Made by a program: the position numbers and the translations under genes. Below are positions 57,046 through 64,000 of a stretch of DNA of 64,000 bases, piece after piece. The stretch covers positions 110,379,529 through 110,443,528 of the forward strand of contig CM069432.1 of NCBI GenBank assembly GCA_035610365.1. Direction: 5' to 3'. The stretch is from Aquatica leii (Eukaryota > Arthropoda > Insecta > Coleoptera > Lampyridae). Within the stretch, counting starts at the first letter, position 1. Each line of letters starts with the position of its first letter. The notes beneath the pieces are model-generated. The model was given only the letters and a program-made list of their open reading frames with translations, searched no databases and was not told the origin of the DNA.

Positions 57046-57283
57046 TTCTGCGATTTCTCCTGTAATTCTTGATCTACGAGTATAACTTAAAAACGTAATG
57101 TTTAAACATAAATTAAAAAAAAGCTTAATGATCTTTTCATAAATTTTATTTAAACTAAGCAATTATAAGAAACATTTATCTAAATCACATCAAGAAACAT
57201 GTCTGAAAATTAAATCATTTATCTGTCAAACACCATTAGATTTTGGACTATAACCTTCTGATAAGTGCAATATTCTACTATAA

Positions 57284-57437
57284 TTTTTCCATTCTGGATA
57301 ATTCCCGTGTTGTTATCACACAAACTGAGCTTTCGTCATACGTTTGTTCCGGGCTCTGAAGATATCCACTGCGACGTGTAACGAAACCTTAGCTTGTGTG
57401 ATAACGACAACACGGGAACTATCTAAAATGGAAAATA
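57284..57437. repeat. Inverted repeat, about 40-bp arms, 70-bp loop
   Basis: The left arm TTTTTCCATTCTGGATAATT and on through GTGTTGTTATCACACAA is matched in inverted form by 57394-57437 (TTGTGTGATAACGACAACAC and on through AAATGGAAAA) with a few differences. Could be a MITE end pair, a foldback element, or a 3' structure of the neighbouring LINE remnant. Confidence 0.65.
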
Positions 57438-57882
57438 TATTACGTATGCAACGCTTGGAAACCTGAATTCTACTATAATATTCTAACTTGTAGTTACAAA
57501 TACCCGCAAATACCGTTACAAGCTAAATAGAGTTTTAAATTTTTTATCTTTAACGTGCATCAAGTTATATTATTAATGAATTTATTTATAAGTAACAAAT
57601 AAAATATTATCAAACACATAGGATTAAAGGTTAATATTTGTTCTTATGTACTGTAATCAGTATGCGGTCATTCCATCTAAATTTTATCTTTGACGAATGT
57701 AAACTAATTTTAATTATTGGTTTTTGAACATTTGAGTACACCTCTGCTCAAGAAATATCGTTTTGTTAAATTTTACTTGTTTTTAATTATAAACATTGCT
57801 AACTGTTAATAAATGCATTAATATTGTCAATTTGTGATAAACACTACTATCTCATGTTTTTCTGGATAGTAGATAAATGTTG

Positions 57883-57891
57883 TATATATAT
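57883..57891 (+). promoter_or_regulatory. TATA box of the OBP gene
   Basis: TATATATAT lies 57-65 bp upstream of the ATG at 57948. Confidence 0.5.
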
Positions 57892-57947
57892 AGTTAGCAA
57901 CGAATAAGATATCTTGAACGTGTTAAAACTATAGTTAATCGTTCACA

Positions 57948-58433
57948 ATGAAACTTTTTTTAGCTTTAATTCTTTTTTTGAATATATTTTCTCTTAAGGT
58001 ACGTAAAAATTCTTAATTGTTAATTACCTATATTCTTTATTTGTAGACTAACGCAAACGCTATTGATGTAATCACATTAAGCAATGACGCAGTTCATCAC
58101 TGTGCGGTAAATAAAGAAGCAGAAGAAAAGTTAAAAGATACAGTTCTCAATCCGTTGCTTCCAGAAGATGACGAATCGTTTATTGATTTTTACGAATGTT
58201 TTTGTAAACGACTCCATATACTTGATGATAATGGTGTTATGGATTTAGATGTTGTACGTATCATATACTCAGATTATATTAAGAAAAAAATTAGTAATTC
58301 AGTTGATGCAATGCAATTAACAAATGATGCAATTGAACACTGTGAAAAAATACCTGTTAGTAAACCATTAGGTTTATATGCCATGAAACGCCGCAATTGT
58401 GGAAATAAATTTATACTAGAACGTTTACAATAA
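57948..58433 (+). CDS. Odorant-binding protein (Minus-C type), complete two-exon gene
   Basis: Secreted ligand carrier. Exon 1, 57948-57998, encodes a 17-residue signal peptide MKLFLALILFLNIFSLK. A 48-bp intron (GTACGT...TTGTAG) separates it from exon 2 (58047-58433) in phase 0. The mature protein of about 128 residues has C1 in AVHHC, C3 in FYECFCKRLHILDDNG (first Cys at the usual spacing of 11 to Gly), C4 in IEHC and C6 in RRNC; C2 and C5 are missing. A second cysteine two residues after C3 is unusual. No lesion; a TATA box is upstream. Third clear OBP of the window, with the same exon layout as the gene at 9990-10471. Confidence 0.87.
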
Positions 58434-60089
58434 GTAAAATAGTTACTAACTTATTATGTTATTGTTTCGTTAATGTTAAAACAAACAAACTCTGCTTCCA
58501 ACTGCAATGTGTATAGTTAAAAAAAGGAATATATGTTTTTACATTCCTTACATACATAATTCTTTGTTGTCTTTTTAACACGTTATTCATTAGACAATCA
58601 TAAAAGTTTTTAATAATTGAAATTGTTGTTTAATTAAAAATAATGTATTAATCTAGAAATAGTAATTTTTGAAAATTGTATAGAATTGATTACGTGATTA
58701 GCAACTACGTTTACCTACAAAATACGTAAACTGTATTATTTATTAAATAGTTACCTTTGACTTTGACGTAAGTACCAAACCCACATTTTTTTTATTAAAC
58801 CATATGCTATCATCGTTAAATACCTTCTTCACTGTTTTTTTTGAGGTCTCTATTTTAACAAACTTTATGTACATTAATTATGTAGAAGTTTGTTTTTAAC
58901 ATACATTGTAATGTTTTATCTGTTTTTTTTATGTTTTGTACTGCAGTTGTTCTTTGTATTTTCTCGTTTTTATGTAGGTTTCAATATTCATTTTTAATAG
59001 TTTAGAAATCTCAGCATCAGTTTTTGTAAGAAATAATGTCTCTGATTTGTATGTTGCCACCAAAATTAATGATTATGAAAACGTTTGTTTATAAGCTTTA
59101 TAAAACTTACACGTTACAAAAACGGTATAAAGTATTTAAAATTGGCCTAAAATACTTATAATGAGAAGTGTAATCGGTGACCGTCTGTCAATACTAAAGA
59201 GGTAGGTAGTATAGAAAGACGATACGAAAGTTTAAAAAAATAGGCAATTTACGATTTCGTTTTTATCTAATAAATTTTTGCTAGTTTCGAAAAGTATTCT
59301 TTTTAAAACTTTTAAATTATTGTGGTACTTACGCTAGATACCAGTTGACTTAGTTCTTCAAAAATAATGGTGTAGGCAGTGTTTTGTTTTTTCTCGAGCG
59401 GTGACATATTTAAAATAATAAATTGCAAAGTAAAATTGTCACTGGCGACGAAACATGTAGGTTCACGTAACACCAGAGCTAAAACAACGATCTATAGAAA
59501 GAAAACATTTAACATCTCTCTAAAAAATAACGATCGAAAAAATAAAATTTATAAGTAAAATTATGTACGACGTGTATTAAGAAGCCTAGCAGGTGTTTCT
59601 AGTAAACTTCATATCAGACAATAGATTTATATAAAGATAGAATCTATAAACTAGTTGTATAATATGATAAATGACTTAATGTCGGTAATTATGTACAGTT
59701 GACCTAAGTAAACAAAATCCTTGAATCGGTTTGACTGGTGTTACTTTAATTCTAAATGTACACTAATATTGAAAAGTATTTTGGTGAAAAATTCAAATCA
59801 TTCATAGGTCACCCGTGTCGATAATCAGTAGACTTTGTTGTTTGAAGTTACTTCAGAAAAACACTTTATGACTTCAATTTTATGAAAATAAATTGTAATT
59901 ACACATTTACTTTTATAAAAGATTAGGTACGGCATTACAAAATGTAATAATTACATGGTTCTAAAAGTTAATTCTAAAAATTATTTATTTACATTAAAAA
60001 ACACAATTATAAAAAAATCAATCACTTCAATCACTTTCGTCTATTTCATTTTAACTTTCATTGTCGGATGATCCAGTATTTACCATAAA
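58434..60089. other. AT-rich spacer
   Basis: No supported gene or repeat. Confidence 0.45.
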
Positions 60090-60099
60090 CGACAGGCTT

Positions 60100-60580
60100 T
60101 CCACAATGGCATCCAGCAGTCCATCACGTTACCGCTTGCTTCAAGTGATTCACGTGCTGACAATGTTTGTCCCAATACGATGCAGTTATCTCAAAAAATG
60201 CATTTCTCACTAAGGCTTCTATCTCCAGACTACTCCGTGTAATATTATTCATAGCGATCTTGTGTTTTGCTTCATACCAACTCAATCGGATTTAAGTCGC
60301 AGTGGTAAGATGGCAAACATAACACTGTATGCCCGTGTTCTTTTAAGAAGTTTGTTTACATAATATGTTTTCGTAAAATTAAATTGTGTCACTAACATTA
60401 TTAGCTCTGCTTTACGCATTTCATTTGTTGTTCTTACTTTGATTATTTTCGAGTCATTGTCGAATACTTTCTTTACGTTTTGCTTGTTTTGGAGGCTTAT
60501 TAATTTGTACACGGTGGTACGGTGCATTATCCATGGCAACAATACCATTACGAGCCACATTTGAAATAAATTGTTATTCT
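60100..60580 (-). pseudogene. Tc1/mariner-type DDE transposase fragment
   Basis: On the minus strand, the second catalytic region reads VAMDNAPYHRVQINKPPKQA at about 60560-60500. After several stops and shifts the third region follows, with LKEHGHTVLCLPSYHCDLNPIELV at about 60345-60270. These match the DNAPYH ... LPPYHxDLNPIEL signature. The domain between them and the N-terminal part are missing or degraded. Terminal repeats not identified. Confidence 0.65.
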
Positions 60581-60599
60581 CTCTACTGCATAAAGTTAG

Positions 60600-61540
60600 T
60601 ATAGTTCATGTCATCATGATAGTCACAAGACTTAGTTTTAGATTTAAAGATTAAAAGGTCATTATTAAAAAATCTATATAATCCACCTCTATTCACAACA
60701 GTGTATCTCTGTCACTGCTCTGTCTACAACATTTTTAATAATATTTCTGAGTTCGGAATGAACGGTTTTCTTCGATTTAGAATCCATGTTGGTAAATACA
60801 GATTTTAGATTAAGGAATACAAAGTAGTAATTTTTGTTGACGTTACGCTACAAAAGTTATACTGAAAAGTTATTGAAACGTTCGAAAAACTATTCTCAAG
60901 TCTGAAAAGCTTCACGAAGTTTTTATCTTTTTCTAGAACGTTTACCGAAAGATATAGAAAATTCTCGAACGTTTAGCTAAAATGTATGCGGCACAAAAAA
61001 ATCATACGATAGTTATATTTCAATATTTTGAAAACGGCAGTGTTTGGAAGATTATTCAAGCTTAAATAAATAAGTGATTAACGCATGTCGAGATAAATAC
61101 AACCAATTAAAATCGTACGTGACTTGTATGTAAACAATAAGAGTTAAACTGAAGTTACCGCCGACTTTATCTTTCGTTTTTATTAAATATCCTTAGATTT
61201 AATTATTTCGGTTAGTTATAAACGTGTACATATTTTTAGTATAAATAAATTAGTTTTTAATAATCGTTACATTGATGACAAGTGCGGTATTGAAACCCGT
61301 GGAAATCGTGTAAATAAATAAAGCTGTTTGCGATTTTAGTGTAACGATTAAAGTAATTTAATGTCGCTGCCGTAATAAAAACATTGATTGCGTAAATAAG
61401 GGTTTAGTTCGCGATTCTCGTGTTGTTTATAGTGTGTAATTCTAGCTATTTCAGTTCGTTAAAGTAGTAAATTTAAACTTTTTATTTGTGTTATATATAA
61501 TTTATGCCGATAACTTGTTATCAAACCAAATTAGATCCAA
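60600..61540. other. Spacer and probable Gypsy leader/LTR remains
   Basis: The part from about 61090 to 61540 is non-coding and directly precedes the gag of the Gypsy element, so it probably contains its 5' LTR and leader. I could not fix LTR borders or a primer binding site because the 3' LTR lies outside the window. Confidence 0.35.
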
Positions 61541-61885
61541 ACTATCTGAACCTCTTAAAGCGATGAATAAAAATAAACAAGAAAAACTATCCGAAAATTC
61601 TCTGAAAATGAAAGAAATGTTTTACGATAGGTCTCAGAAAAATGGAAGAAAACTTTAGAAAAATAAAAAAAAAATTTGCAAAGATTCCCAGAAAATTAAA
61701 GAAAAATTATTTGAAAATACCCAGAAAATAGAAGAAAATTGATAGAAAAATACGTTTAAAAGAAGAAATACAAACGAGCATAGAAAATCAAATCACAATT
61801 GTTCAAGAGGAAACCCAAGCAAATATGTTAAATTTAAAAGAAGAATTTTGCGAATGTATGAATGACAAAATAAGTAGGAGATAGA

Positions 61886-62600
61886 ATGAAACTGCCTGAA
61901 GAAAGAATGAACCAAATGATTTCTCACGGTGAAGGAAGCGTCACAAGCAAAAATTTACTAATGAACCATCGGAAAGAAACCATTCACAAGTTTAAAGTTG
62001 TACAGCCAAATTTTGATGAAAAAATTCCATGGTCAGCCCACTACAAGCAGTTTGAAGCCGCAGCTACAGCTAATGGTTGAAACAGCAAGCAGAACGCGAC
62101 GAGCTTAAAAGTATACTTACGTGGAGAAGCACTTAGAATTTTACAAACTGTTCTTGACCACCTGCACGAAAATTACAAACTCTTAATTTCACGATTATAA
62201 AATCGGGTTCAGAAAGCTGCCAAAAGTTTTCAAGAGTTTAAGGCTGACATCGCCAGATTAACACGGTTTGCGTATCCACCACATACCTTGTTGGAGCAGT
62301 TGGCTATTCAAACCTTTGTAGACGGCCTCAGAGACACCAACACGCAGCAGACTCTCCGGTTAGCTTGATTAAAAACGTTGCATGACGCCTTCACCCATGC
62401 TTTAAAGTTCGAAGCAGCAAAACAGGCGTAGCACCAAGGCAGCCATAAGCTCCGTTGTACTGCAGAAATACGCTTCCACACAGAAGAAAGCATTGAAGGA
62501 ATAGTGCAACGTGTACTTTGGGAACAAGTAGCTCGAGGAAGAAAAGTGACGTGTTAGAACTGCGGGAAAGTCGACCACGTACAACGACGTTGTACTTAGC
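61886..62600 (+). pseudogene. Gypsy gag remnant with zinc knuckle
   Basis: Starts near ATG 61886 and keeps VVQPNFDEKIPWSAHYKQFE and AAATANG before a stop at 62078; afterwards other frames give a YLRGEALRILQTVL-like segment, FQEFKADIARLTRFAYP and LKFEAAKQA, the standard gag core of Gypsy elements, followed by a CCHC knuckle near 62560. Packaging of element RNA would be its role. At least four breaks. Confidence 0.65.
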
Positions 62601-63429
62601 CCAAAAGAAGACCAGAAAAGTCATGCCCCGGAGATTACCATTCAAATAGCATCGCCTTGGGAGCAATTGCATAGCATTTATCTTTATAGCAATATCAATG
62701 AAAGAACTTTTTAGTCTTGACATGTTACGGGAAAACAAGAAAACTTCACCAGAACAGTACGACTTCGAACAGCAACGAACAAAGAAATACCTACTCACGA
62801 ACTAGTACAAGTGACTATTAGTCTGGAAAATGGGGTAATGGACAATCAAGTACTGGTAGTCGACATCACGGAAAATCCTGGGAATGAACGTGGTAAAGAA
62901 GTATGCGTTCCATTTGGATATGAAGATCGACAATAAAGAAATTCCTTTTTATTCGTCAGAGAAGGAAGCTGTGCGAGTCTTATTTAGTAAAGACGTGACT
63001 TGGCCTGTAAGGACTGAAAGTGTGGTGATGACACGCATGGATGGAAATCACCGAGAAAGCTACATTTGCGCGATTAAACTAATAGAGTAAACGAGTAAAA
63101 ACCCCGATGTCAGTAAGGATCTTAAATATTAACTCACATCCTGTAACCTTGAAAAAGAAGACCGTGGTAGGCCAATGCACGCCAGTATCTCGAATTGTGA
63201 GATGCGTTAAGTCTAATGAAGATACGTCGCCGAGGAAGTGCCCACAACATCTATTGGACATTCTTACCTCCAAATGCCAAAACCTCATTCATGACCAGCT
63301 GACTAAAGTTAAAGTGTTGATCCAACAGTATCAAGATGTATTTGTGCTGGAGAGTGGTTCCAAAGAAAGAACTGACGTGGTGAAACATAAAATTAATACC
63401 TTTTTGCAAAAAGAGAAGAAACCGAACAA

Positions 63430-64000
63430 ATAATTACGGACATGGAAAGAGAAGGCGTGATTGAATTTTCAAGTAGCCCATGGGCATCCACAGTGGTACT
63501 CGTAAAAAAAATAGATTAACAAGGTTTTGCGTAGACTGCAGACAGTTAAACGACGTGACCAAAAAGGACACACACTTTACCGAGATTTGACGATACATTA
63601 GATACCCTGTTAGGATTTCAGTAGTTTTCCACGCTAAACTTAAAGAGTGTTTATTGGCTGGTAGAACTGAAACCTAATAATCGTAAAAAACAGCTTTTAC
63701 GATTGGAACTGGTTTGTAGCAGTTCACCGTAATGTCCTTTGGCCTGTGTAACGCTCCCGCGACGTTCGAGCGTTTGACGGAAACTATCTTGCTCGGACTG
63801 TCTTGAAAGACGTGCTTTGTATCCGGATTTGCCAATAGTGTCAAAGCTTTGACAAAATTGAAGCAAGGAAAAGCAGAATTTAGATATAATGAAGACTGCA
63901 AAAATGCTTTCTATCAACTAAAACAGGCCCTAATCACTTCGCCTATTTTGAGTTATCCAAGAGAAAATGGAAAATTTGTTTTGGATACCGACGTAAGCGA
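63430..64000 (+). pseudogene. Gypsy reverse transcriptase, catalytic segment deleted
   Basis: Traces: VIEFSSSPWASTVVLVKK, then RFDDTLDTLLG, FSTLNLKSVYWLVELKP and a degraded FGLCNAPATFERL-like segment (63720-63785). The sequence then passes straight into KALTKLKQGKAEFRYNEDCK and ALITSPILSYPRENGKFVLD at 63840-64000, which belongs to the RNase H side. The YxDD box and the thumb between them are absent, so an internal deletion removed the active site. Confidence 0.65.

Larger units (their letters stand above)
61560..64000 (+). mobile_element. Decayed Ty3/Gypsy retrotransposon, runs off the right edge
   Basis: Gag-like Glu/Lys-rich repeats (61560-61880), the gag core (61886-62430), a zinc knuckle CxNCGKVDHVQRRC (about 62555-62600), a protease/linker region (62800-63110), then reverse transcriptase (63430-63830) and the start of the RNase H/connection (63860-64000) all lie in plus orientation but in many frames with stops. 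The 3' half is beyond the window. Confidence 0.75.

Noticed and set aside
61090..61540. Defined 5' LTR of the Gypsy element
   Set aside because: Only one LTR could be in the window; ends and primer binding site cannot be fixed, so it is noted only as a probable leader.

Overview
The window looks like insect nuclear DNA, most likely from a beetle (inference). It is very AT-rich, its genes have introns of about 50-70 bp with GT..AG ends, and its only plausible host genes are short odorant-binding proteins of the Minus-C type, abundant in beetles. There are no bacterial operons. Most of the window is transposable elements of many ages, often nested.

Layout. 1-2.4 kb: two odorant-binding-protein (OBP) coding exons. 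3.3-7.4 kb: an EnSpm/CMC-like DNA transposon with a DUF4806-type ORF1 and a broken transposase, followed by (TA)n and (TATG)n microsatellites. 9.9-10.5 kb: a complete two-exon OBP gene on the minus strand. 11.7-14.2 kb: a decayed mariner-like transposase split by a 1.64-kb element. 14.37-16.77 kb: a hAT element with target-site duplication (TSD). 17.1-22.7 kb: a giant palindrome made of two inverted EnSpm-like copies, the right arm holding an intact mariner. 22.9-24.1 kb: LINE ORF1-like remains. 26.78-44.30 kb: a full-length Maverick/Polinton (adintovirus-like) element. 44.3-57.4 kb: MITEs, a hAT MITE, transposase and DUF4806 exons and a LINE RNase H remnant. 57.9-58.4 kb: a complete OBP gene. 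60 kb to the end: a decayed Tc1/mariner-type transposase and a broken Ty3/Gypsy element running off the edge.

The Maverick is the most interesting part. It is 17,525 bp long, has the canonical AG..CT ends and a perfect 6-bp TSD, and carries the expected set: integrase with chromodomain, DUF8207-like protein, packaging ATPase, phospholipase-A2/membrane protein, adenain-like protease, minor and major capsid proteins and protein-primed DNA polymerase B. Almost every core gene carries frameshifts or stops, so this copy is a fossil, or the assembly has indel errors. Its right end holds a separate accessory module that still reads open: a spliced 81-aa protein with a perfect CHHC zinc finger of the U11-48K/GTSF1 type, a spliced coiled-coil protein of about 192 aa preceded by ten 20-bp tandem repeats, and a 43-aa zinc-ribbon protein. 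A small gene of unknown function lies inside both terminal repeats. A CHHC protein in a transposable virus is notable because GTSF1/Asterix proteins are partners of PIWI in transposon silencing.

Limits: all family assignments come from reading translations and remembered motifs; no database search was run. Exon borders come from GT/AG signals and phase.
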